Of a DNA stretch of 64,000 nt, positions 32,706-42,876 are shown piece after piece. A program made the position numbers and the translations under genes. Positions within the stretch are counted from its first letter, which is position 1, and the number at the start of each line of letters is the position of its first letter. The notes beneath the pieces were generated by a model. The model saw only the letters and a program-made list of their open reading frames with translations. It was not told the DNA's origin and searched no databases. This stretch comes from Adiantum capillus-veneris (lineage: Eukaryota > Streptophyta > Polypodiopsida > Polypodiales > Pteridaceae): positions 30,087,709 through 30,151,708 of the forward strand of contig CM043971.1 of NCBI GenBank assembly GCA_014529385.2. Reading direction: 5' to 3'.

Positions 32706-32957
32706 CAATGTACTAAAGATCTCTCTGTAGTTCGGAGACCTAGACTCCATCCAAGAACTGGTAAAATGCTACCAATAGCCTCTAGGGCACAAGACCCAAC
32801 CCAGAAAATAAAATGCATTGTCTTTTTCATAATTTACACCAATTTAAGACAGCCAATCACAATGTACTAAAGATCTAAATGTAGTTCTGAGATCTATACT
32901 CCGTCCAAGAAACTAGTAAAATGCTACCAATAGCCTCTATGGCACAAGACCCAACCA
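32706..32957. repeat. Direct repeat, 154-bp period
   Basis: About 95 bp starting CAATGTACTAAAGATCT at 32706 recur at 32860 with roughly 10 differences, both ending GGCACAAGACCCAACC. Confidence 0.75.
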
Positions 32958-33282
32958 AATCTGATTTGTTATCGATGACTTTGTCTCATGGCATCTCAGC
33001 ACTGTATGTCTGATATTCAAGCTGAGAGCATAAGTTTTAACAAATAGAGAGAAAGCCCATGAATGTGTTACGCGACCCTTTATATGTCCCAAGAAAAGGG
33101 AAGAGTAGGAAGGATATAGCCAACAAAATCCAGTATGCAATATCATGCCAACACAAATACTCCAAAGATATAAGGTGCAACACTTACAAAATTGGCACTA
33201 GCAGTATTGATGCCAGGTGGTCACTGCCAAATTTTCAAGATCATGCACATAAACCTTACAGAACTTGTGTCTCAAGCCGTAC
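32958..33282 (-). other. Intron sequence, nothing recognised
   Basis: Right (5') end of the 4.8-kb intron, next to the Walker A exon donor at 33282. Confidence 0.4.
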
Positions 33283-33364
33283 TTGTGTTTTACCAGCAGA
33301 TGATGATCCAAATAGCTCTGTAACAGTTCCATCTCGAAAACCGCCTGACAGAATGTCATCAAAA
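33283..33364 (-). CDS. RAD51D: RAD51D-like Walker A exon
   Basis: 82 bp, acceptor GTTAACAG, donor CAA|GTACGG, entering in phase 2 and leaving in phase 0. It encodes FDDILSGGFRDGTVTELFGS followed by SSAGKTQ, so the ATP-binding P-loop G(S)SSAGKT is intact. An alternative upstream AG exists (TTACAG), but only the chosen one keeps the frame. Confidence 0.85.
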
Positions 33365-33508
33365 CTGTTAACAAAATTGAACTGTAAGCTAAGAGTTCCT
33401 AGATTCTGGCTTGAGCAATTCCCTTTAGAAACGCTTTAGAACGCACGCAGAGCTTCAATTTTCAGTGCGTTTTCATGAAGTAGGAAATGAGTGCTTAAAC
33501 ACAGATAC

Positions 33509-33624
33509 CTTTTGCAACCAGATGGAAGGAAGGAAACGGTTTGTTGCATCAAGGCGAGCACATCCACTCCATCCAGCCACACTGCATGCTCCTCCTCTAT
33601 AAAAAGCAGAATGTCTGCCACGGC
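33509..33624 (-). CDS. RAD51D: RAD51D-like linker exon
   Basis: 116 bp, phase 0 to 2, acceptor GATATAG, donor AAAAG|GTATCTG. It encodes AVADILLFIEEEHAVW, LDGVDVLAL and FLPSGCK, matching the segment before the P-loop in RAD51D. The 84-bp intron before it contains an in-frame TAG if read through, which supports splicing. Confidence 0.75.
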
Positions 33625-33708
33625 CTATATCATGCCATTTTCAAGTGTTCTGAACGCATCAGCAGAGACCATGCGAATGATAAAGAGAGAAACAACCTTC
33701 TTAATCAC

Positions 33709-33788
33709 CTGCTTGTACTGTTCAGCATCCACTTGATGTGCAGCCAAAGCAACCACGCTGTATGTGTCATGCACTAAAAAGTCTTCCA
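33709..33788 (-). CDS. RAD51D: RAD51D-like N-terminal-region exon
   Basis: 80 bp, entering in phase 1 after acceptor TTTGTGCAG and ending CAG|GTGATT. It encodes VEDFLVHDTYSVVALAAHQ then VDAEQYKQ, closely matching the VEDFLLHD segment near residue 30 of plant RAD51D. The upstream first exon was searched for between 33789 and 34700 and not found. Confidence 0.8.
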
Positions 33789-34158
33789 CTGCACAAAATT
33801 CGAGAACGTGAGTGAATATTCTTTGTCGAACCTCAACAAGTTTTATCGCACCACCAACACAACATTAGGAGAGCTCTCCTAATGTTAAGCCAGTGGCATT
33901 TCGTAAAGTACTATGCATAAGATATCTAGTCAAGTCATTTGCCTACTGAGAATGCTCACTGTTAAGAATTTCAGATACAGACTGCAATAAACTGACAAGA
34001 GAGCGAGTGACAGAAGACAGTAAAAGAAGAAGTTCTTGTAAGACGAAGATCAGGGGCAAAGAGAGCTAAAAGGAAAGGAGGTTTAAAGAGGCGATGCAGA
34101 CATGTATGCAACACCCACTTTCCTAAAAGTTAGGCCTTTAGAACCTTCTCTTTATTCC
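33789..34158 (-). other. Intron or 5' flank, nothing recognised
   Basis: Should contain or lead to RAD51D exon 1, but no convincing start with a phase-1 donor is visible. Confidence 0.4.
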
Positions 34159-34653
34159 TTAAGATCTAAAACATAGAATTAACATAACCTGCACATAAAA
34201 TGTATGTGCGATTTCAAAACCGATTGTCTTGAACATGCATATGGATCCTTTCCGTACGTACGGATCCGTACAGATCGTACATACGGTACGAAAAAGATCC
34301 GTACCTAAGTAATGATTCAACCTTGCGTCCAAGAATCTCCATTGGTGAACCATGAACACATTGCATCCAAGCTTCTTCACGACAATGAACAATGGAACAC
34401 TTCCTTTCCATGATCCTGCCAACAACAAGGAATGTTCTGCATCACATTGGTTCCTTGAAAGATGAAACGTGCGTTGAACTCCGACAATACAATTCCAAAA
34501 ACCAATGACTAGAACTCCAACACACATGCCCAAATCAAGTGTTGGCAGCACTACTTGCCACTCACATACCTCTCTGTGGCTGAAGCATATTGCGGCACCT
34601 ACCACATCCTTAAGGGCTAAAACCTTCAAATAAACAGGAGGTTGATAGTCCAA
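34159..34653 (-). CDS. Unrecognised 164-codon open frame
   Basis: A minus-strand frame starting MDYQPPVYLKVLALKD with 12 Cys and several hydrophobic stretches. No known family is recognised. It includes the CGTAC-rich palindrome at 34252-34306, which argues for low-complexity origin in its second half. It could be a chance frame or a relic. Confidence 0.25.
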   Translation of the reverse strand: MDYQPPVYLKVLALKDVVGAAICFSHREVCEWQVVLPTLDLGMCVGVLVIGFWNCIVGVQRTFHLSRNQCDAEHSLLLAGSWKGSVPLFIVVKKLGCNVFMVHQWRFLDARLNHYLGTDLFRTVCTICTDPYVRKGSICMFKTIGFEIAHTFYVQVMLILCFRS

Positions 34654-34759
34654 ATTGATTGTTCAAAATAGTCATATGACAATTCTTCTGTCCCCCCTAA
34701 CCATCCTCACAGCTGATCTCGTTCCCGAGACGTGTCCCCGGAGTCCCCTTGTGATGACT

Positions 34760-34835
34760 CGCCAAGTGGGGACACATAACAAGCTTGGCCACCCAAGCTA
34801 GGAATCAATAGCAACATACGAACAGAAAATTGAAC

Positions 34836-34882
<47 letters not shown>
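34760..34882 (-). repeat. Gypsy LTR end fragment plus (GA)n
   Basis: GGAATCAATAGCAACATACG is shared with the LTR ends at 40082, 42116 and 52841. It is followed by a (GA)n run at 34839-34880. Only the first part of the LTR remains. Confidence 0.5.
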
Positions 34883-34883
<1 letters not shown>

Positions 34884-34884
34884 T

Positions 34885-35331
34885 GAACTAAGCAGCTAGC
34901 TGGGGGTAGCTAAATCACATCACAAGAGATCCAGCATCGGTCGCTGGCGGGTCTCATCAATCTCCTCCATGGACAGCAATCTGACCGAGCGTCGTGCATG
35001 TCGGGCCAAAGTGATCCGAATCCTTTGATGTAGCCTCCGTCGATGCTCTGTAGTCCTCCGCAGTCGTGGGCGTCTCAATCTCCCCAGTTCAGTCGCTCGA
35101 TCAATCAATGTGCCTCTCGTGTGAGGCGACAAGATCTGTTGTGGTAGTAGCTCCTCTAGGTGTCCAGTGTCTGCTCTAAAGAACTCCGTGATGTGTCTCT
35201 GAGACTGGCTAGCCTCTCCTCTCATCAGGCTCTCTCTGTGTCTGCGCAGCTCGAGCAAAAACAAACCCAGGCATCTCTGATCCTCGTACATCATGACTCT
35301 GGAGAGTGGTCCAAAGCCCTCTTTGAACAAG

Positions 35332-35393
<62 letters not shown>

Positions 35394-37216
35394 AATGAAA
35401 TAAAATGAAATGTTATATTAACGTCTTCAGAAGGCTAGAATGACCTTTGAGACCAAAAAGTTACAATGTGGTGGATCTGATACACAGTCAGAGTAACAAA
35501 AATGACAAAATAAAATGACAGAATAAAATGTTGTGGAATCCGAAAAAGCTGGGTGTGATCTAAGCAGCTAGGTGGGATAGCTAAATCACAGATCACAAAA
35601 GATCCAGCATCGGTCGCTAGCAGATCTCATCAATCTCCTCCATGGTCAATAGCCGGGCGTCGTGCATGTCAGGCCAAAGTGATCCGGATCCTCTGATGCA
35701 ACCTCCGTCGATGCTGTGTAGTCCGTTGTCGTGGGCGTCTGGATCTCCCTAGCTCGGTTGCTCGGTCGATCAGTGTGCCTCTGGTGTGAGGCGGCGAGCT
35801 CTCCTATGGTAGTAGCTCCTCCAAGTGTTTAGTGTCTGCTCTAAAGAAATTTGTGATCCGTCTCTGAGACTGTCTGGCCTCTCCCCTCATCAGGCTCTCT
35901 CTGTGTCTGCGCAGCTCGAGCAAAAACAAACCCAAGCATCTCTAATCCTCGTACCGCATGACTCTAGAGAGTGGTCTAAAGCCCTCTCTGAACAAGCAGT
36001 GGAAGCGGCCGTGTATCTCGTAGTAGACGGGGCAGTGGCATGTGTAGTGCAACTCTGTCTCAGGCTCCAGGTCACATAGGAGGCATGTCCTAGGACTCCA
36101 ATGAAGGTCCCCAAATCTCAGCTCCATAGAGCAATGCAGAAGCCACAAGGGTGTCAAAGAGCCAGAGCTTCGTCAAAGAGCCAGAGCTTCGTCCGAGGCT
36201 CTTGAAACTGAACATGTGAACGCATCCTCTCCAATCTACCCAATGCTGCATGGGCTCCGGTCAATCTAGTCTCTGTTGCTCTTCTCAATGAAAATGCTAG
36301 CCCACTAAAAACCACTCCAAGGTAGGTGTAAGCATCTGTATACTCCAGTGTCTCCTGGCCGTATGTGAATGCGGGCACTGACCTCCTCATCGACTGTGGG
36401 GTGGTATTAAATACCATGACCTTGGTTTTACCAAGGTTGACAGACAAACCACTTTCATGAGCAAAGCTATGCAAAGCATCCAAGTGACGACGTTGCATCC
36501 CCTCTGGAGAGTCGGAAATCAACACAATATCATCAACATATAACCATAGTGGGATCCATGTTCCTGCCAGTTGTGCACCTCTATCACCATCTCTCTCAAT
36601 GTAGTCAGAAACCTCATCCACATACATACCAGACAGAGTAGGAGAGAGCCGGCAACCCTGCTTCACCCCAACAGTGGAATAAACTGTTGTGGATAGGCCC
36701 TCTGAGGTGCGTACATGCCCCACTAATCACCTGTACAGTGCCATGACCCCCCAAATGAGCTTTGTGGGTACTCCCATCTCCTGTAATCTGCGCATCAATC
36801 TAGCTCTGGGTATTGTGTCAAATGCTTTGCGGAAGCCCACAAAGCTGCAATAGATCCGTCTCCCATGTGATCTGCCTTCCTCAATGATGGCTCTGAGTGT
36901 CAAGATATGGTCAAGAGTAGAAAAACCTCTCCTGAGTCCTGCCTGCCCGGCTGTCCCTTCCCTCCCTGCCCATCAACTCAACTGCTACTCAAGAATGGAT
37001 GCGTACAACCGTGCCAATGTGTGTCCGATCATGATAGTGCGATAATTTCCAGGCTCCATAGGGTCTCCTGAGTTGAAGATAGGTACAATAGTAGATAGGC
37101 TCCAAGTATCAGGCAAGCCCTCACACATGGCACGGTTAAACATAACTGCTAGGAGCTATGCTAATAGATCTCTCGCATGCATGGAGTGCTCAGCCACTAA
37201 GCCATCATGATCATAT
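34885..37216 (-). pseudogene. LINE remnant with duplicated 3' end
   Basis: The minus strand encodes PIFNSGDPMEPGNYRTIMIG, GRRIYCSFVGFRKAFDTIPR, GVKQGCRLSPTLSG, the catalytic YVDDIVLISDSPEG and LSVNLGKTKVMVFNT. A Cys-rich tail follows (CLLCDLEPETELHYTCHCP, then HGRFHCLF). The RT stretch 36723-36154 is open for 189 codons; other parts have stops. It is the same family as the body of 1041-2650. The 3' part (35556-36000) is repeated at 34885-35340, an offset of about 671 bp. The RT start is cut at 37216 by a gypsy LTR. Confidence 0.75.
35337..35396. repeat. (CA)n(GA)n microsatellite
   Basis: A CA run followed by a longer GA run between the two LINE 3' ends. Confidence 0.9.
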
Positions 37217-37730
37217 TGTAACAAACTTGGACACTCCAAGTCAAGTATCTACCGTGACAACACCAGATAACCACTTCAAAACAATTCACAGTTCACAATA
37301 GATTTGCACCTGGCCCGGCGAAGTTCCGTGCCTAGAGATATTGGCCCCAAAGACTGGTGCCCCTTTCGTTATTTCTTTTTGTATTAATCTGAGTTCAAAG
37401 TACAAGAGTGGTTGGGTCTCACTATCAAACTCTGCGTCCAGATGCTCTGGAGAGTGTGAGCCCAAACCACGTATTTATCTGTTTACAAGGGATGCCAAAA
37501 TCAGAGCCCCAAAAGCTCAAAATCAAAAGCCTAAAAAATAAAGCAGATGCTCTTTCTCTCACAAGCTCTCTTGAGCTTACAAAAATAAAGCAAAAGAGTT
37601 CTCTCTCTCTCTCTCTTTGAAATTGCGTAGAATAAAACCTTTTCCCATTGCAAAAAGCGAAAATCTACCGTACAGTCCAGCCTCTGCAATTTCCGACGCG
37701 ATTTTCGGGATCTAGCCCTATTGCCTTTAG

Positions 37731-37795
37731 GGTTAGGGTTAGGGTTAGGGCAGAATTAGGGTTTGGTAAAAATTAGGGTTAAGGTTTTTGGCAAC
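37731..37795 (+). repeat. Telomere-like TTAGGG words inside the LTR
   Basis: Three tandem TTAGGG units and several scattered ones (GGGTTAGGGTTAGGG). This is too short and internal to be a chromosome end. Confidence 0.6.
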
Positions 37796-38489
37796 ATTTA
37801 GGGTTTCTGAGGATTAGGATTTATGGCCATTAGGGTGAGGGTTTCAACAGTACAACCATGTCATCAAAACCCTAATAATCGGGCAGCCAAGTCATCACTT
37901 TGTGACATACCCCCCTCTTGAAAGCATTGTAATCGCCCTCGTTACGCCTGCAAAACAGAGGCCATAAACCGTCTTAGTAGACACTTAGCACCTACGTACT
38001 AGGAACACACATCTAGCACATGTACCAATCGACAGTCACATCACACGACATCACAGCACATCACTAGACATCAGAGGACATCACGACATTCAGCATTCAT
38101 TCGGATCTTAGACCATGATTTATCGGCAATGTAGCTAGCAATCGCATCTAGATCCAGTCGGGACCTCATCGATGTCCGATTGACTAAACCCCTATTGCAA
38201 CCATGTCTATACGAGATCAAGTAGACCAAAATGCTGCAATCATTTCGTCTATCAGTTCCTGCACTTAAAAGAAGTCAAGAACAAATCAGTATCATATTCA
38301 GGAATTCTATTTCATAAAGTCATACAGCAGAATACTGTCAGCTCTCAGTATCCCTCAAGCTCAAAGAGACATCAGTGACTCTAGTATCAAAATCGAGGCA
38401 TCTGTTGACAAAGGAGCTGAGTAACTCCCCTCTTGTGCATCCCACTGCACCAGATCTCCGGCCAAGCTGAATTCTGGGTTCCATTTGGA

Positions 38490-39090
38490 GTAGACTATGC
38501 CAAACCAAAACCCTCGACGTAAAGTTTCACAATCTGAGGAGTATCTACTAGGTCCTCCTCCTCCATCCACTTCGCATCCAATGCAGGAGAGTTCTTGAAC
38601 TTAACCAAGAACCGCCTTCGAACTTTACCTTTATTCTTCGTATCCTTATGTACCAAAAGCTTTTCAGGAACAAGGATCTCCTCGTTTTCTTCCACTTCGG
38701 ATTGCTCACCAAGCTCCCCATCATCAGGCACATCACCTTTGAAAGCTTTCAAGCATAGTAACAGGGGACGCCCATTTTCGGGCTTCCCGTCCCCACTTGC
38801 CGTCCCGCCCTCTTTTTTATACTAAAAATCCATTTGAGCCCCGTCCTCCGTTCCCCGTCCCGGAATGCGTCCCCTATGACTATGGTTTCGAGAGACTCAC
38901 ATGAAATGCATTGTGAATCCTCCAAGTGTCGGGCAGTTTCAATCGGAAGGAGACATCATTTATCTTTTCAGAGATCTGGAAAGGTCCGTATTATCGCATA
39001 CTAAGCTTTGGAAAAAGCCTCTCCTTTCCTTTTTTCTTTCTCAGGCGTGCCTTCTCAGAACGTAAGAGCACCCAATGGGCTTCCAAGCTG
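38490..39090 (-). pseudogene. gypsy integrase C-terminus with chromodomain-like tail
   Basis: HWVLLRSEKARLRKKKGKER, a stop in place of Tyr before [25 protein letters not shown], then after the MITE KAFKGDVPDDGELG and EEILVPEKLLVHKD with FLVKFKNSPALDAKWMEEED. This parallels 48593-49045. Confidence 0.75.
38754..38884. mobile_element. MITE, 131 bp, in gypsy integrase
   Basis: Left end CATAGTAACAGGGGACGC; the right end in reverse complement reads CATAGTCATAGGGGACGC. Flanking octamers CTTTCAAG and GTTTCGAG agree at 6 of 8. Without the MITE and one octamer the integrase frame runs on without a shift. Confidence 0.8.
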
Positions 39091-39109
39091 ATCTGCTAGA
39101 GCCACCCCA

Positions 39110-40081
39110 AGGCATTACTTATAAAGGTTGCAGAGGGGACCTAAACTGGGCACCCCATATGCTTTTGGCCACTAAAAACAATTCTTCAAAAAGCTCTCGC
39201 CGAAAGCTAACCAAAATTGTCGTACAACAATGCCATGTGGCAGCCTACGAATCACATGTCAATTGCAAGAAAATTCCGAAAACTTATATGGCAAGTTTTA
39301 ATGTCTTGGTCCATTATTTTAATGTTCTGGGCCTTTTAGCAATGCCACGTTATCAAGTTTTTGAGATACCCCCCCTTGAGAGAGGAGTAATCGCCATTGA
39401 TTATGCCTGCAAAACAAACAAAGGATAGACACTAACTGAGGAGACATTGACTCTTATTACCCATGCATTAGACTCCACACATCTAGCACTTGCACAAAGA
39501 TATTAGTCATTGAACAGTCAATCATCACATTCACATCATTATTCACGTCAGGATCACACGTACAAATCATAATCATTGTAGCTTATTTCACAATCACATC
39601 CAGACTGCGCTAATCTTTTCACGGATGTCTTGATCTATTGAATCTCATTACTATCATTATCACATCACACGTCAAATGAAACAAATAAAATGTTGCACTC
39701 ATTTCCTCTTTTTGGCACATACTCAAAGTTCAAACATGCACACATGACAAAGCACATGAACCAAGTTCTCTTGAGGTTCCTATTCAACGTACATCTTTTT
39801 ATAGAGTCATTCCTAGCAAAATATTTTCAGCCTGTCAGTACCCCAATTATCTCAAAGAGAAATTAGTGACTTCCTTTCATCTAGGCAATCTATGATAAAG
39901 AAGTGGAGTGGCTCTCCTCTTCTGCAACACCCCGCTGATTTGACGTGCACTTCTGGAATAGTGGGAGCTCAACTAAAAGCCTCAAGGTACAACTGTAGTA
40001 AATGAGGAGAATCTGCTACGTCCTCCTCCATCCACTATGCATCAAGCCACACAGTTCCTAAACTTGACCAAATGTCGACGG
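39110..40081 (-). mobile_element. Gypsy fragment: LTR start, polypurine tract, 3' region, chromodomain end
   Basis: The LTR remainder ends TTTTTGAGA at about 39368, followed by the reverse-complement polypurine tract TACCCCCCCTTGAGAGAGG. The non-coding region resembles 37926-38490, and the last coding piece (WMEED, DSPHLLQLYLEAF) lies at 40060-39960. The element is cut by the next LTR at 40082. Confidence 0.6.
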
Positions 40082-40765
40082 TGTTATAGGCCTGGACACT
40101 CCAAGCGAGAAATCAATAGCATCACAAGAACAAAAGCTGCAAAATCACTGAACTTTATGAGAGAGAGAGTCGACACGACACAGCGGACTCCCGCGCCCAA
40201 ATGCACTAGCCCCAAAGACGGGCGGCCCTTACAATATTTCTTTATTATCATGTCGCAACCGTAGAACTCTCGAAGGTCCTCTGCTCTCAGACTCTGCGTC
40301 TAGATGCTCCACAGAGTGATAGGCCTAAGGGCTCTTTTAAGGATGCCGAAAAGCAAAGCCCAAAAGCTCTTCAGTTCAAAAGCATTTGCTCCCAAAAAGC
40401 TGAGGTAAAAACTGCTTAAATCTGCCAACGGATTTTACAGGAAATTCATACAGCCTACCATGTCAACTCAGCGCCACAATTTTCAAGATTCTGCCACGTC
40501 AGCATGTCAACACAATTTACGGGTCTTTCAGCCAAAATTCAAGCTTTTGATAAATTGGGTTTAGGCCCTCAGTTTTAGTTCATTAATTCTTTAGGGCCCC
40601 ATCAGCCATCTTCTGAGTTCAATTTCTCGTCCTTTCAGTCATTCCTTTCCGGTTGAGTACGCCATGTCATCTGATTCTTTTACTTCTTCGAAATCCTGTG
40701 ATGAGCTGTCATCCGGTTCCCCTTATTCATTCTCTTCACAAGAAGGCTCTTGCCCTGCTGAGGTG
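40082..40765 (-). repeat. Gypsy LTR, right border uncertain
   Basis: It starts TGTTATAGGCCTGGACACTC and carries a diverged shared core at about 40210-40250. The word GAAGGCTCTTGCC near 40742 also occurs in the solo LTRs. No polypurine tract or TG/CA end was found on the right, where gag sequence begins. Confidence 0.5.
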
Positions 40766-42406
40766 GATACTATCCTATCCATAGGATAAGTCAATGAGCC
40801 GGCATGCATCCTAAATCCTTGCTTAGTATGTCCCATAAGTCTCTAAATAGAGTCGGACTTCTATTCTAAACAATACTCTCGAATATCTTTTGGCAAACCA
40901 CAACAAAACAACTCAATCCGGTCCCTCAAAGTAATCTTAATGAAACGAGGGCAAGTGACTATCCCAAAACCTCTGGCAATGTTCATCCAACGTGTCTTTC
41001 TTAGTGATCATGCCAAGCCGGGATGCCATCTCTTTCATATTCGTATGATATCCAAGTTGGTGTCAAAATTTTCTTGAATTTTACCCACATCGTAGGTGCT
41101 ACTTTGCATAACAACAGAGTAGACCACCATGTCTGTGCATTTCCTTTCAAGTAAGATGCCGCCCTTCGCACCTTTGAGTGTTCCGAGAACCCACCTCCAA
41201 AGAAGGCGACATCAAACTGCTGTATGAACTCAAGGGCTCGATAGGTGTCCTGGTAGCTTGAAAACGTCTCAAACCTGACGGCCTGAACCCCTTGAACTCC
41301 TTGGTCTTCTTGCTCATTTGTTCACAGTCAAAAGAAAACGAGCTCTCCTCCTCTAAACTGCTAGATGGCCTCCCATACCTTTTAGACTTTTTCAAAAATC
41401 TACTTTTCTTGCTTTTTCTCCACTTCTTCCGCCTTTTCTCATCTTCAATGAAAATAGAGGACGACAAATTGTCGGAACTCACTCAAGACGAAGAAAAACC
41501 TAGATTTGCTTGTCACCTCGAAAGTTGATTACCAGCCCTAATAACTGGGGAGATCCGCCAATTTCCTCTTCTTCCAAGAGTGCTTTAAGCCTTTCATTAT
41601 CTAGTTCATCTTCTTTTCAAGAGCTCTGTCCAGCTCTTCCTGCGAGTCCAATTTCTACTCTTCTGCACTTGTCTGTCCTTTCAGCTTTCTTTCCGACTTG
41701 AGAGGAGAGTCTATGGTCCCACACCATCTCGAGTGAATCTCATCAATCAGATAATTCTTCAGGTGTTTCGCAAATTTCATGTCTTGCAATACTTGATCAG
41801 TCTGTCCACACACATGTCAACCTGCAGTTGACACTTATACTCCGCTCTGTCAAACTCCCCCGCCGGAATTTTATCCATGGCTTGCATTTCAAGGTGCCCC
41901 CCCACTGTTGGGTTCTTTATGACTTATGCCCCTTAAGACAAAGCGATGAAGACGGGAGCGCGCCTGATGTGCGATGGACTAAGGGTGAGAGTGGCTAGTA
42001 AGTCCGGGGCAAGGACACAGATTCTTCTTCTACAAACAAAATCTTAACTGCTTTGGGTGCTCTTGAAGGACCGGTATGCTTTTAGAAAAGCACTCGATTA
42101 AACCTCTGATACCATTGTTACAGCCTTGGACACTCCAAGTGAGAAATCAATAGCAACATGCAAACAGAAATTGAAAAATTACCAAACCTCACGAGAGAGA
42201 CAGTCGACGCCCAAATGCACTGGCCCCAAAGACTGGCACTGCAGAGTTCCACGCCCAAATGCACTGGCCCCAAAGACTGGCACCCCTTTCGGTATTTCTT
42301 TATTATTATGATGCAACGGTACAACTCTCGAGGGTCCTCTGCTCTCAGAATCTGCATCCAGATGCTCCGAACAGTGAGAGGCCCATAGGCTCTTTTAAAC
42401 TTACAT
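40766..42406 (-). mobile_element. Gypsy 5' part: LTR piece, primer site, leader, gag
   Basis: Read on the minus strand: LTR end 42406-42116, primer site TGGTATCAGAGG (42114-42103), leader homologous to the first element (42100-41930), gag N-terminus, then capsid 41340-40800 (SYQDTYRALEFIQQFDVAFF, KVRRAASYLKGNAQTWWSTL). Pol is missing. A 44-bp tandem duplication sits in the LTR at 42207-42285. The LTR is cut at 42406 by the young gypsy element. Confidence 0.7.
40800..41482 (-). pseudogene. gypsy gag
   Basis: A Lys/Ser-rich N-terminus (MSSDNLSSSIFIEDEKRRKK) is followed in another frame by the capsid domain. At least one frameshift near 41340 and several stops from about 40990 leftward make it non-functional. 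Confidence 0.65.
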
Positions 42407-42869
42407 GCGTGTGACTACTATCTATCCTTTTTGTTGATTTCTTTCTTATTATCTATTTACTTTCACTTTTTGGAAACACCCCTCGGGAAATCTAACTGCC
42501 CTGCATTGCATAGCTAGTGTGGAACTGTCCAGAGGGAGTCCAGGCCTGAGGGCAAGAGAGCACTAAGGTTGGACAAGGACTATGGTTAGCCAAGTGGGGT
42601 CATTGACTAGCCAAAGTGGAATCCTTTGCTACAGAGGCTACATTTCAGTTCTGGATGTGGCCGCAGTGTACAAAGAGGGTCGGATGACCTAGAAAGATAC
42701 AATGGCAGCATCTCCTAAAAATTAGGGAACTGCTATTTTGGGACCTGAAAATGTGTTGACGTCATTACCTCCGGAATGACAATGGGAACATTTTCTTACT
42801 CTGCCGTGAAGTCAACTGGGCAACCGGTTGGGATATTTTTAGACGGCAACCCCGAAACGGGAAAATGCT

Positions 42870-42876
42870 TATAAAT
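42870..42876 (+). promoter_or_regulatory. TATA box of the LTR promoter
   Basis: TATAAAT about 800 bases before the poly(A) signal; the same site is kept in the 3' LTR at about 50090. Confidence 0.5.

Larger units (their letters stand above)
7975..33788 (-). other. RAD51D: RAD51D-like gene span, seven internal exons visible
   Basis: RAD51D is a RAD51 paralogue of the BCDX2 complex. It is a nuclear ATPase that helps RAD51 filaments form during homologous recombination. Exons in transcription order are 33788-33709, 33624-33509, 33364-33283, 28520-28389, 28287-28171, 8328-8232 and 8045-7975. All introns are GT-AG and the phases (in 1; then 0, 2, 0, 0, 0, 1, 0) join into one open frame of about 231 codons. 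Introns are 84, 144, 4762, 101, 19842 and 186 bp. Motif order (VEDFL region, linker, Walker A, YIDT-NSFS strand, Walker B) matches plant RAD51D. The first exon (about 25-40 residues) and the C-terminal part after the Walker B region are not seen. No in-frame stop or frameshift occurs, so the gene looks functional despite the mobile elements in its introns. Confidence 0.8.
37217..39090 (-). mobile_element. Gypsy 3' part: LTR, 3' non-coding region, integrase C-terminus
   Basis: The LTR at 37217-37907 (TGTAACAAAC to TTTGTGACA, 691 bp) has the shared core at about 37342-37385. The polypurine tract is at 37908-37925. Then come about 570 bp of non-coding sequence and, at 38490-39090, integrase C-terminus and chromodomain-like sequence. 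The upstream half is missing. A MITE interrupts the coding part at 38754-38884. Confidence 0.75.

Noticed and set aside
34159-34653. RAD51D first exon within the 164-codon frame
   Set aside because: No segment resembles the RAD51D N-terminus and no phase-1 donor fits the acceptor at 33789.
37731-37795. Chromosome end or interstitial telomere
   Set aside because: Only three tandem units, located inside an LTR with clear borders.
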